33,783 nucleotides of DNA. It comes from a virus. The position numbers were made by a program, and so were the translations under genes. Under the pieces are notes generated by a model. The model was not told the DNA's origin, made no database searches, and worked only from the letters and a program-made list of their open reading frames with translations. This document shows, piece after piece, positions 22,077-28,953 of the stretch (the first letter of the stretch is position 1; each line of letters begins with the position of its first letter). The stretch covers positions 1-33,783 of IMG/VR virus record IMGVR_UViG_3300046009_003669. One strand, written 5' to 3'.

Positions 22077-22820
22077 TTATCCTTGGTATTTCTGGAGATG
22101 TTGAGAATCCCGAGCAAGCATTTGCGACCACAACGTAAGCTTACGCTGATCGTCGCATGATGCGTACTCGGTAGAGAGTAGTTTCACATTGCGCTCCAGT
22201 TTGGCTTTCATCTTGTCGGCTGAGATTTCATAGCCCACATGGTGCACAATGAGAGAACAGGGGGCGGCACGGAATCCAGCTTCGTCGATGCTCCATCCGA
22301 TTTGCTCGTGCGCAGCACCCTCGAATTGGAACCCGTAGCCGTTGCGAAACAAGCGTATCGTTGGCACGTGGTAGCGCACGGCGTCGTCAAACTCCGTCCC
22401 CGTATGCGTCTGCTGTGATCCCACACAGCCGCAGATTAGTCCGCCAATGCCTGGCGGGTATTCGGATAGGCGTTTGAAAAAGTCGTGCTGGTGAACCATT
22501 AGTCTGTCGTCGGCATCCAGCCACATGATCCACGGACGTGTTGCCAGTGCAATACATTCGTTGCGCAGATTTGCGAAGTGTAGTTTTGTCTTGACTGTCT
22601 TGTAATATCTGACAACCGTGTTGCCGTAGGTCTTCGTCTTACGATGGACGGTAGGTTCTTCGACTTCGCCGATGCTATTCCACAAGACGACGACCTCGCT
22701 ACCGTTGGGGATGGTGCGAAGTAAATCGAGCATATAGTGGGCATCGGATTCCGATGCGATTACGCAGACGGAAAGCGGCAACCCCTCAGGTTGCAAGGGG
22801 ACTATTTCAGGCGTTGACAT
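22077..22820 (-). CDS. Glycosyltransferase, family-2-like, inside the tail operon
   Basis: A 247-aa GT-A enzyme. The N-terminal Rossmann-like start is LSVCVIASESDAHYMLDLLR. KTKLHFANLRNECIALATRP at about 77-96 leads into WIMWLDADDRL, with DAD at 102-104 binding metal and nucleotide-sugar. EGAAHEQIGWSIDEAGFRAA near 177-196 resembles the GAxHE-type segment of family-2 enzymes that modify repetitive substrates. It starts at ATG 22820 with CGGAG ahead, overlapping the 70-aa gene by 14 bases and ending six bases before the tail tube gene. The position suggests glycosylation of virion proteins, or of the host envelope, during late infection. The donor sugar is unknown. Confidence 0.85.
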   Translation of the reverse strand: MSTPEIVPLQPEGLPLSVCVIASESDAHYMLDLLRTIPNGSEVVVLWNSIGEVEEPTVHRKTKTYGNTVVRYYKTVKTKLHFANLRNECIALATRPWIMWLDADDRLMVHQHDFFKRLSEYPPGIGGLICGCVGSQQTHTGTEFDDAVRYHVPTIRLFRNGYGFQFEGAAHEQIGWSIDEAGFRAAPCSLIVHHVGYEISADKMKAKLERNVKLLSTEYASCDDQRKLTLWSQMLARDSQHLQKYQG

Positions 22821-23019
22821 GTGGCTCCGTAACGATTTTGTGTGGGTACAAAACTACGTTGAAAGCCCCACCCTCGCTATCGAATCTCCCGACATGCACG
22901 TCTTCGACTGATCGCGGCGCTTCGTCCCCGAAGAAGTCAGGGTCGATACGCACGCCAATATCGCCATAGAGTTCGGTGACGTTCTGAAGATGCAGGATAA
23001 GTTCGGAGATAAGCATCAT
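22807..23019 (-). CDS. Small unknown protein in tail region
   Basis: A 70-aa protein (MMLISELILHLQNVTELYGD, then GGAFNVVLYPHKIVTEPHVN) with an N-terminal helix, an acidic centre and a C-terminal strand. It lies between the tail-completion candidate (four-base overlap) and the glycosyltransferase (14-base overlap). The N-terminal pattern, a short helix followed by GDIGVRIDPDFFG, resembles small phage proteins found beside tail genes. No function can be assigned. Confidence 0.6.
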   Translation of the reverse strand: MMLISELILHLQNVTELYGDIGVRIDPDFFGDEAPRSVEDVHVGRFDSEGGAFNVVLYPHKIVTEPHVNA

Positions 23020-23489
23020 GATTGCACGTATGTAAGTACCACTTCGTACATGATCGCCATGTTATCGCCCTTGTCATCTACGTAGCCCGTGACCGATGAC
23101 GTATCGATGCTGTGAATGAGGATGTCGTAGCCGGCGGCTGTCGTCTCTGAAGTTGGCAGTTCAGCAGCCAGCGCGTCGATGCACTTGTCAATCTTCTCGA
23201 CGATGATTCCGTGATTAATTGCTCCGAGGCCTTCGTTCATCGAATCCAAACCGTTTTTGGCGATGGCATAGATACCGATGGTCATGCGTCGCAAGGGGGC
23301 GTGGATGTATGACGATTCCGTCTGCGATGTCTCCACGTCATCCGAAATGATGTTAACGTACACTTCGGTCTTTGTGGCACTACCGACCTGCTCCAAAATG
23401 AACACGCGGCGAACGTCGAAGGTAGGCTCCAGTTCTAATTTGGAGCGCAGCAAGTCGAGCCCGAAGGCGTAGCGGGATGTGGTAGCCAT
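23016..23489 (-). CDS. Tail completion/terminator-like protein
   Basis: A 157-aa protein after the neck protein gene and before the tail tube region, the usual slot for the tail terminator that caps the tube and joins it to the neck. It shows alternating strands and helices (IEKIDKCIDALAAELPTSET, then YDILIHSIDTSSVTGYVDDK, then AIMYEVVLTYVQS), a pattern common in tail-terminator folds. Assigned by order and size; no diagnostic motif. Confidence 0.55.
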   Translation of the reverse strand: MATTSRYAFGLDLLRSKLELEPTFDVRRVFILEQVGSATKTEVYVNIISDDVETSQTESSYIHAPLRRMTIGIYAIAKNGLDSMNEGLGAINHGIIVEKIDKCIDALAAELPTSETTAAGYDILIHSIDTSSVTGYVDDKGDNMAIMYEVVLTYVQS

Positions 23490-23501
23490 TAGCTCAGTAG
23501 T
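23485..23501 (-). repeat. 17-bp stop/start junction repeat, copy 1
   Basis: GCCATTAGCTCAGTAGT (plus strand) is identical to 28231-28247. On the minus strand it reads as the end of one gene (…Leu-Leu-Ser, TAA) overlapping the ATG of the next (TAATGGC). In both places the downstream protein begins Met-Ala. Confidence 0.7.
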
Positions 23502-23938
23502 CTCCGTAACATATCGCGGATGATGTTGCCCAAGTCTTTGTCGTTCATTGCTTTGATGGACGGTTCTATGTACGGCCGTGGCGGTATCGTAGCCGCATGG
23601 TTGCGCCCAGCTTGCCCTCCGTACTCGTGAATCCGAGCGTACGGAATAACTGCTAAGTCAATCCCCCAGACGAACGAATACGTGCCGGCTTTCGCTTCGG
23701 TTTTGCTGACGTTGCCTTTGGCCCTGTAAACCGTTGCGGCTTTAAACAGATTGCCGTTGACAAGTTGCAAGGTAGTGCCCTTCGGATTGCGCGGGTACTT
23801 TGGCGTTCTGTTGGTTTCGCCATAATTGTCAGTTATCCGAGCGGCCAACACGGTCTGCAATCGCTCCGGGTCGAAGGCGTATTCTGCTTCCGTGGGCAGA
23901 CGCGACAGAATCCGTTGCACGTATTGGTCGATGGTCAT
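23489..23938 (-). CDS. Neck protein, HK97 gp10/virion-morphogenesis-like
   Basis: A 149-aa protein with the characteristic segment YARIHEYGGQAGRNHAATIP followed by PRPYIEPSIKAM (about 101-132). This is seen in head-tail joining proteins of the HK97 gp10 / phage virion morphogenesis type: an I-H-x-(F/Y)-G-G motif followed by I-P-x-R-P-(F/Y). It lies between the connector and the tail-completion candidate. It overlaps the previous gene by four bases and the next by one base (TAATG, within a repeated 17-bp junction). Confidence 0.82.
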   Translation of the reverse strand: MTIDQYVQRILSRLPTEAEYAFDPERLQTVLAARITDNYGETNRTPKYPRNPKGTTLQLVNGNLFKAATVYRAKGNVSKTEAKAGTYSFVWGIDLAVIPYARIHEYGGQAGRNHAATIPPRPYIEPSIKAMNDKDLGNIIRDMLRRLLS

Positions 23939-24516
23939 CGATACCCCAACGTAGTATAGGGGCGCAGGCGGCTTTTGAAACGTGCCATGAGGTCACGATA
24001 GACTGTCGTTTGCGTCATGCCGCCTTGGTTTACTGCAATGCTTTGCACACCGAAACGGTTTTCACGTCCGCCAAAGTCCGTCATCTTGAATAACTCGACT
24101 ACGATTTCTGAGGCGATTTCTTCCAAGTCAGCAGGCACGGCGTTCGTTGTGCCGTCGTAACCTACTGTCAGGTTGGCACGATAGAAGACCTTAACGAACC
24201 CGTCGTCTTTGTACAGCGACGTGACGCCGCCGGTGTTGAATACCACGGGGCCGGTGATTGTCGACCATGCGTCGTAGGGGTTGTCCCGCTCTTGGATGCT
24301 GTTCATCACCACGGGGACTGTGTAGTGCAAGAGATGCACACGGTTGCCATCGCCGACGAAGTCATACGCTACGGCCTGCCCAGTGACGGGCTGCTTGCAT
24401 ATGTTGTTGATGATCGATTCCGACTGTGTTATCAGCGACGCAAGACGGCTGTCGTTAGCAGACGATTGGTCATTGATCCAAACCGTCTTCAGTTTGTTTA
24501 CGGTTGTGAGTGCCAT
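23935..24516 (-). CDS. Head-tail connector (adaptor) protein
   Basis: A 193-aa protein starting at ATG 24516 (MALTTVNKLKTVWINDQSSA), chosen over a frame opening 32 codons further upstream because that extension lies wholly over the lysin gene; ATG 24516 overlaps the lysin TGA (TGATG). The segment DSRLASLITQSESIINNICK matches the start of adaptor proteins (gp6-like) that sit under the portal, followed by beta strands and the helix VPADLEEIASEIVVELFKMT. It precedes the neck protein as expected. Confidence 0.75.
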   Translation of the reverse strand: MALTTVNKLKTVWINDQSSANDSRLASLITQSESIINNICKQPVTGQAVAYDFVGDGNRVHLLHYTVPVVMNSIQERDNPYDAWSTITGPVVFNTGGVTSLYKDDGFVKVFYRANLTVGYDGTTNAVPADLEEIASEIVVELFKMTDFGGRENRFGVQSIAVNQGGMTQTTVYRDLMARFKSRLRPYTTLGYR

Positions 24517-24998
24517 CAGATTACATCCTTTACTGCTTTGGTTGCCGGCTTGCCAAATCGTGAGTCGTAGATAGCCTGGTCGCCTTTGTTGAGCTTCGCC
24601 GGCAAAACGCAAGCGATCATATTTTCTTTCCGATAACTTGCGATGTTGACTTCGTTTGACTGATTGCCTCCGAGCACCTTGACTGTCGTCGAAGTGTCAC
24701 CAACACAGAAGCCTACATGATTGCCACCTTTGCGAGTGAAGACCACCAGACAGCCCGGATGCAATGCGCATGACTGGCCATAGGTCGCCCATGACTTTGC
24801 CGCTGCGGACTTTGTGATAGGATACTTGGCTTTGGCCATAACCCAGTTTACGAACGACGAGCACCAGGGCACTTCGTCGGATGTGGCCTTGAGTGTCGTC
24901 GTGGCGTGGTATGCTACAATCTGCGGATGCGCAGAAGCCCCGGCTATTTCCTTGACGCCGCGTTCGCCTTCGGCAATGTCCATCCAGCTATATTTCAT
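24516..24998 (-). CDS. TIGR02594-type peptidoglycan hydrolase (CHAP/NlpC-like)
   Basis: A 160-aa protein starting at ATG 24998 with GAGGTG ahead; a GTG three codons upstream is possible. It matches the small Cys/His lysin family: WMDIAEGERGVKEIAG at 5-20, DEVPWCSSFVNWVM with catalytic Cys46, GCLVVFTRKGGNHVGF with His94, and VKVLGGNQSNEVNI near 107-119. These residues are intact. It should cleave peptide bonds in the cell wall, either as endolysin with the two small membrane proteins upstream or as a virion-borne enzyme. The location between capsid and connector genes is unusual for an endolysin. It has no signal peptide. Confidence 0.85.
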   Translation of the reverse strand: MKYSWMDIAEGERGVKEIAGASAHPQIVAYHATTTLKATSDEVPWCSSFVNWVMAKAKYPITKSAAAKSWATYGQSCALHPGCLVVFTRKGGNHVGFCVGDTSTTVKVLGGNQSNEVNIASYRKENMIACVLPAKLNKGDQAIYDSRFGKPATKAVKDVI

Positions 24999-25281
24999 TC
25001 TGCGCACCTCGCATAGTTAGGAGCGTTTCGTACATCAGATTTTCGAACAGCACCGCCATCGGCTCGTTTACGTCCTGACCTGTCACCGATTCAAACGCGT
25101 GCCACCACTCATGTAGGAATGTCTGCAGACGTTCCCTTTCGGATGTTGCCTTGCCATCGACTGATGATGCGATACGGATGGTGCGCGTTGTAAAGTCGCA
25201 CTCCCCATATCCCGTCATGCCTCGCTTGGCTATCTTGACAGCCCACTTCTGGCCGGCAAGTTTGAATGTCTTAGGGATCAT
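24988..25281 (-). CDS. Small HExxH zinc-peptidase-like protein
   Basis: A 97-aa protein with the zinc-site motif LQTFLHEWWHAFESVTGQ at about 52-69 (His57, Glu58, His61) and a downstream acidic helix (NEPMAVLFENLMYETLLTM) that could give the third ligand. The N-terminal half is a beta hairpin (QKWAVKIAKRGMTGYGECDF, then TTRTIRIA). This layout is like that of very small phage proteins with a minimal metallopeptidase core. The substrate is unknown. The start ATG overlaps the phosphoesterase stop (TGATG) and it overlaps the lysin by 11 bases, so a joint role in lysis or virion maturation is possible. Confidence 0.75.
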   Translation of the reverse strand: MIPKTFKLAGQKWAVKIAKRGMTGYGECDFTTRTIRIASSVDGKATSERERLQTFLHEWWHAFESVTGQDVNEPMAVLFENLMYETLLTMRGAQNEI

Positions 25282-26309
25282 CACCGCACCATCCCGTTGA
25301 TGATTGTGCGATTGTTCACGGCGAATGTCCCGTCACCTTCTAACTCCACAGTAGCAAAGCCGTGGTTCCAGCCGTTTCTAGGGGCGTAGTGAGGGTTTAG
25401 ATCGCATAGGCAACCCACAGACCACCCCGCAATGAAAGACCCGTCTAATGGCTTGCGTATCTGATCTTGGCTAGTCCTGTGCACGTGCCCGACAAGGATG
25501 TTGTCGAGTGCCTTCATTCGGAAGCTCCGCGCTGGCATCACACCACCACCACCATACCACTCGTGGCCATGATCGACCCATAACTTACCAATCGTCATCT
25601 TCGCACGATTGCAGACCCATTCGATGCCGTTGTCACGAATGCCGAGCATGGATTCAATGTCGATAGTCCCCTGCAGTTCGCTGGCCTTGCGTGCAAGGTA
25701 GCGTTGAAACCGCTCCTCGTGGTTGCCCTCACGGTAGATGATGCGGACACCATCGCCAAAGAACTTCCGCAGGTGCTCGAGCATCTTCTTGCCAACGTCA
25801 AGTTCCCACTTCCACGACCGTTTCAATTCTACTTTTTCGTGCGAAGACAGCTGGTAACAATCGAGCATGTCACCATTCAAGATAACCGTCTGCACGCCTG
25901 CGTTTTTCAGCTCTTGCAATGCCGTGAGGTACGCACCGTAAAACTGTCCAGACGCATCACGTCGCAAGTCGTGAAATGGCCAGTGTGCATCTGAGATAAT
26001 GCCGGTCAGCTTACTGGTTACTTCACATACAACATCGTCCCGCAGGTCTCCGATCTCCATTTCGCCATCGATGCCTGGCACGGCCCCGTACGATTCATTA
26101 GACGTCCCCTTGCGAGGATCCCACGCTTCGCCCTGTTCACGCTGGTCTTTGGACTCATCGGGTGTCATGCCATGCCTAGCTTCGAACCCACGCTTGTAAT
26201 GCGCGGCAGCAGCCTTGATAGCCGCTGGGTTTTGATACGTCCCAGCGGCTTTACGCATTTCAATAATGAGGTCGTACTCGTCCTCAGTTAAACGTGGTCG
26301 TACTGACAC
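25281..26309 (-). CDS. Calcineurin-like metallophosphoesterase
   Basis: A 342-aa protein. After an N-terminal region of about 100 residues, helical and basic at first, all the metallophosphoesterase motifs appear: GIISDAHWPFH (Asp107, His109), VILNGDMLDC (Asp147, Asp150), IYREGNHEERF (Asn196-His197), LWVDHGHEW (His247, His249) and ILVGHVHRT (GHVH 274-277). The active site is therefore complete. Phage members act on DNA ends, nucleotides or other phosphoesters; the specificity cannot be read here. It starts at GTG 26309, two bases after the membrane protein stop. The N-terminal part (EYDLIIEMRKAAGTYQNPAA) looks like a small HTH-type extension. Confidence 0.88.
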   Translation of the reverse strand: MSVRPRLTEDEYDLIIEMRKAAGTYQNPAAIKAAAAHYKRGFEARHGMTPDESKDQREQGEAWDPRKGTSNESYGAVPGIDGEMEIGDLRDDVVCEVTSKLTGIISDAHWPFHDLRRDASGQFYGAYLTALQELKNAGVQTVILNGDMLDCYQLSSHEKVELKRSWKWELDVGKKMLEHLRKFFGDGVRIIYREGNHEERFQRYLARKASELQGTIDIESMLGIRDNGIEWVCNRAKMTIGKLWVDHGHEWYGGGGVMPARSFRMKALDNILVGHVHRTSQDQIRKPLDGSFIAGWSVGCLCDLNPHYAPRNGWNHGFATVELEGDGTFAVNNRTIINGMVR

Positions 26310-26310
26310 G

Positions 26311-26658
26311 TCAGGCTTCGCCGTCTTGTGCGAACAATCCGATCAGGAATAGCGTAACCGTGATGATGGCCTCGGATGGGATTGCAATAGCAAAGATCGA
26401 GTTCACTAGGTACGCAACACCACCGATAATGCCGGTGATCGTAGTCTTTGGGTTCTTCATCAGAACGCCCCATGTAATGTGGATAATGTATGGCACAAGA
26501 CGTGCCTTCTGCCAAAGTGATAATTCGATAGGTTCCGTGTCGAGTGTAATCTCATCGGGGCTGACCTCCTGACGATACAAGCGCATCGGCTCGTCAGTCT
26601 GCAGTGGCCGCGCCGGAAACGGTGGGGGCTTGAGTATGGTCGCCTCGTCGTGCCTCAT
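26311..26658 (-). CDS. Holin-like membrane protein
   Basis: A 115-aa protein. The first 65 residues are soluble and proline-rich (ILKPPPFPARPLQTDEP), then two hydrophobic segments: PYIIHITWGVLM (weak, about 56-67) and, more strongly, TGIIGGVAYLVNSIFAIAIP with SEAIITVTLFLIGLFAQDGE, a helix-turn-helix membrane hairpin ending in a short acidic tail. Such a hairpin next to a lysin is typical of holin-like proteins. The distance to the lysin (two genes) and the long N-terminus are unusual. It overlaps the neighbouring membrane/coiled-coil gene by four bases (ATGA). Confidence 0.6.
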   Translation of the reverse strand: MRHDEATILKPPPFPARPLQTDEPMRLYRQEVSPDEITLDTEPIELSLWQKARLVPYIIHITWGVLMKNPKTTITGIIGGVAYLVNSIFAIAIPSEAIITVTLFLIGLFAQDGEA

Positions 26659-26897
26659 CGCGATGACCGTTCTTCCAATCTCACGAGACGTTCGACGATA
26701 TTGATGATCTGACGTGACGTTTCCCGGTCGCTTTGTTGCAGTTGAACGATAGCCTCCGTTGCACCTTTCAATGTTTCGTGCATGGCTAACGATACTTCCA
26801 ACGCGCGGTCGGTTTTGGTAACCAGCGCTTTCAAAAAGTAGCCAACCGTAGCAACTAGCGTCGTAATAATCACGCCGATAAAAAACTCAGGTGTCAC
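26655..26897 (-). CDS. Membrane-anchored coiled-coil protein
   Basis: An 80-aa protein starting at GTG 26897 (TPEFFIGVIITTLVATVGYF), with GAGGAG at good spacing; a longer frame exists but would run deep into the previous gene. One N-terminal transmembrane helix is followed by a coiled coil (EVSLAMHETLKGATEAIVQL, then SRQIINIVERLVRLEERSSR). This layout is common in small phage lysis or anchor proteins and resembles a reversed XhlA plan. With the holin-like gene it forms a putative lysis pair ahead of the lysin. The function is inferred from layout only. Confidence 0.55.
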   Translation of the reverse strand: MTPEFFIGVIITTLVATVGYFLKALVTKTDRALEVSLAMHETLKGATEAIVQLQQSDRETSRQIINIVERLVRLEERSSR

Positions 26898-27099
26898 TCT
26901 GCGTCTCCTCGTTATTCGGTATGGGTCGGTAGAAACGTTGCTCGGCTTCTTCCCACCAATCGCCAATTCCGGCGTTTTCGTTTGCGATCATGACAGTCCC
27001 GTCGTCCGGTGGTTGCCATGTGGCGAGGTTGCCATCCCATAGGCAGGTGTTGTACACCACGTTGTCTTTGACCATTGTGTAGCGCGCTGCTTTCATCAT
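26887..27099 (-). CDS. Small fibre-associated protein
   Basis: A 70-aa protein of the type often encoded after phage fibres: KAARYTMVKDNVVYNTCLWD, then LATWQPPDDGTVMIANENAG, then IGDWWEEAEQRFYRP. The pattern 'strand, strand, WDG, W-x-P-P, IG-x-W, F-x-x-P' recurs in small accessory proteins that follow tail or head fibre genes. It starts in a TAATG overlap with the glycine-rich fibre gene and may assist fibre assembly. No catalytic features. Confidence 0.65.
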   Translation of the reverse strand: MMKAARYTMVKDNVVYNTCLWDGNLATWQPPDDGTVMIANENAGIGDWWEEAEQRFYRPIPNNEETQSDT

Positions 27100-28235
27100 T
27101 AGCTTCCGTAATATTCAATGACAACACATAGACCGTTGCCCCCACTGCCACCAGCTCCTGAGTTCTGTCCATCACGAGAAGCACCTCCCCCACCTCCTCC
27201 TGATGCACGTCCGCCATTCCCGCCGTTGCCTCCTGCGACCGTTGCAGCCAAGTCACCTGGGAATCCTCCTCCGCCTCCAGTTCCTATTGCATTAGTCAAG
27301 GTGTTGTCGATATCGTAGATGTATTTATTAGCAACATCAGTACCATTGCTACCTGATGATCCAGCGATGGCAGCACCACCAGCAGGTCCCGATATTAGAG
27401 TACCTCCGTTGTAAATAGCACCACCACTTCCCCCAGCCGTTGTTGCTATCGCAGTTGTTGACATACCACGTCCGCCACCGCCACCAGACGCAGCCGATGC
27501 ACCAATGAAACCAGTAGTACCATCTGATGTTGTAGTTGAGTTGTTTCGTCCTGATCCACCAGCCCCACCACTCAAGGCATACGGACCGTATGGCGGTGTC
27601 GCTAAAGTTGCTGATCCACCAGACCCACCAGAAACTGCGCTGCTTGCAGCACCACCAGCCCCACCACTACCTCCTTGCGAGAGGACCAAAGAACCAAATG
27701 ATGATCCACCACCCTGAGGACCAGTGTTGCCATTCGTGTTGTTGACAGTCTGTGCAGCACCACCAGCGCCACCAGCGCCGACGGTGATCGCATAACTCGC
27801 ATTGAGTAGTTGAGCTTTTCGAATAAGACGCGTCGCCATTCCCCCACCACCACCACCGGCACCGCCTGAGTTATTAGTTGACGATGGTCCTCTTCTGCCC
27901 GATCCTCCTCCGCCTCCTGCACCAACACAGATTACAAGAGCACCCCAAAAGTTAGAAACCGTCGGTTTCGTCCACGTGTCGTTTGCCGTGTATTCTCGAA
28001 TGACGGGATCTGTTCCCCCACCGCCCGCAGTTGTTAGGTCATACTCCGTACCACCGTCATTCTTGAAATACACCTTCCCGTCTGTCTTTGCATAAATGAC
28101 ACCATAACCAGACGACGGCGTCCCTAGTGATGATGCTTGCTCGGCAAGGATGTTCCCCTGACCTGCAATAAGCTGATCGGCGTCCGGGTGCTCTTGCAAG
28201 TTGCCTGTGGTCGTTATCGGTCTTTTGTTCGCCAT
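27099..28235 (-). CDS. Glycine-rich fibre/adhesin protein
   Basis: A 378-aa protein. The first 70 residues (MANKRPITTTGNLQEHPDAD, then PSSGYGVIYAKTDGKVYFKN) form a module repeated in the adjacent 68-aa gene. It is followed by a linker (EYTANDTWTKPTVSNFWGAL) and about 270 residues dominated by GG, GGGGG and GAGGAGG runs, such as VGAGGGGGSGRRG and AGGSGGAIYNGG. The chain ends in LCVVIEYYGS. The W-G-A…V-G-A-G-G-G-G-G-S pattern matches glycine-rich fibre domains that pack as poly-glycine-II helices, as in tip adhesins of T-even-like phages. It should contact the host. The overlap with its neighbour is one base (TAATG). Confidence 0.8.
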   Translation of the reverse strand: MANKRPITTTGNLQEHPDADQLIAGQGNILAEQASSLGTPSSGYGVIYAKTDGKVYFKNDGGTEYDLTTAGGGGTDPVIREYTANDTWTKPTVSNFWGALVICVGAGGGGGSGRRGPSSTNNSGGAGGGGGGMATRLIRKAQLLNASYAITVGAGGAGGAAQTVNNTNGNTGPQGGGSSFGSLVLSQGGSGGAGGAASSAVSGGSGGSATLATPPYGPYALSGGAGGSGRNNSTTTSDGTTGFIGASAASGGGGGRGMSTTAIATTAGGSGGAIYNGGTLISGPAGGAAIAGSSGSNGTDVANKYIYDIDNTLTNAIGTGGGGGFPGDLAATVAGGNGGNGGRASGGGGGGASRDGQNSGAGGSGGNGLCVVIEYYGS

Positions 28236-28247
28236 TAGCTCAGTAGT
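28231..28247 (-). repeat. 17-bp stop/start junction repeat, copy 2
   Basis: Identical to 23485-23501: the end of the 68-aa gene (Leu-Leu-Ser, TAA) overlapping the ATG of the glycine-rich fibre gene. Confidence 0.7.
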
Positions 28248-28441
28248 GTTTCCGTTCCTGCGTCATTTTTAAAATACAACAGACCATCTGTCTTGACATA
28301 CAACACGCCATAACCAGATGCCGGGGTCGATAGTGAGCTTGCTTGTTCTGCCAACACTAACCCCTGACCACACAACAGACCATCGGCGTCCGGGTGTTCT
28401 TGCAATACGGCCGGTGTTGTGATCGGTCTCTTATTCGCCAT
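28235..28441 (-). CDS. Duplicated fibre N-terminal module (68 aa)
   Basis: The whole 68-aa product parallels the first 68 residues of the glycine-rich fibre that follows: MANKRPITTPAVLQEHPDAD against MANKRPITTTGNLQEHPDAD, and STPASGYGVLYVKTDGLLYF against GTPSSGYGVIYAKTDGKVYF. It then stops at TETLLS where the fibre continues. It overlaps both neighbours by one base (TAATG). It may be a stand-alone attachment subunit or the leftover base of a lost fibre. The reading frame and overlaps are intact, so it is called a gene rather than a pseudogene. Confidence 0.75.
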   Translation of the reverse strand: MANKRPITTPAVLQEHPDADGLLCGQGLVLAEQASSLSTPASGYGVLYVKTDGLLYFKNDAGTETLLS

Positions 28442-28950
28442 TACGCGAGCGTGATAGGTTGCTGTTCTTCGAAGTTGAGCTCAGTAGCTGAGAGCGCTAC
28501 GCCGACCTCTTGCGAGAGATACCCCGATGTTGAAGGAGCCGTTGATACGATTGCGCCCGCAGTTGCACCGCTCAAGTAGTAAAAAGCACCCGGCGTTAAA
28601 CCTGTGAGCCCTGTGATGGTGCCGTCCAGGTACACGGTTGCGTTGTTTGGCGAAGTGACCGCAGACAACACAAAGCCCACAGCACGACGGCCGTTGCTGG
28701 CGTCCGCCTTGCGTGCCTTGACTGTTCCGCTATCGTTCCACAAGTTTACCAGATCACCTGCGCTAAGGTTCTCAGATGTTGCGGCCAGCTTCGTCGTAGC
28801 ACCAACGCCAGTTGGCATCATGGTGCTGTCGAGCTTGCCAGCGCTGTCGAGAGCGACAATCTTGCCAGCAGAGCCCGCGCCTGCTGACGTTGTTGTGCCT
28901 TCGACTTCGGCAAGTTGTCCGCTATTGTTCTTTATGTACTTGTCTGCCAT
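28441..28950 (-). CDS. Fibre/decoration-like protein
   Basis: A 169-aa protein. The N-terminal segment GKIVALDSAGKLDSTMMPTG and the following ENLSAGDLVNLWNDSGTVKA, then ASNGRRAVGFVLSAVTSPNN, then GLTGLTPGAFYYLSGATAGA match a beta-structured domain common in phage fibre and decoration proteins. It sits between the 156-aa related protein and the fibre N-terminal module, three bases after the former. It may be part of a capsid fibre, since the major capsid gene is only five genes upstream. Confidence 0.65.
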   Translation of the reverse strand: MADKYIKNNSGQLAEVEGTTTSAGAGSAGKIVALDSAGKLDSTMMPTGVGATTKLAATSENLSAGDLVNLWNDSGTVKARKADASNGRRAVGFVLSAVTSPNNATVYLDGTITGLTGLTPGAFYYLSGATAGAIVSTAPSTSGYLSQEVGVALSATELNFEEQQPITLA

Positions 28951-28953
28951 TGT

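Noticed and set aside
27100-28000. Repetitive CCACCACC/CCACCAGC tracts read as a tandem DNA repeat or CRISPR-like array
   Set aside because: They are the codons of glycine runs in a coding frame; there is no regular repeat-spacer spacing.
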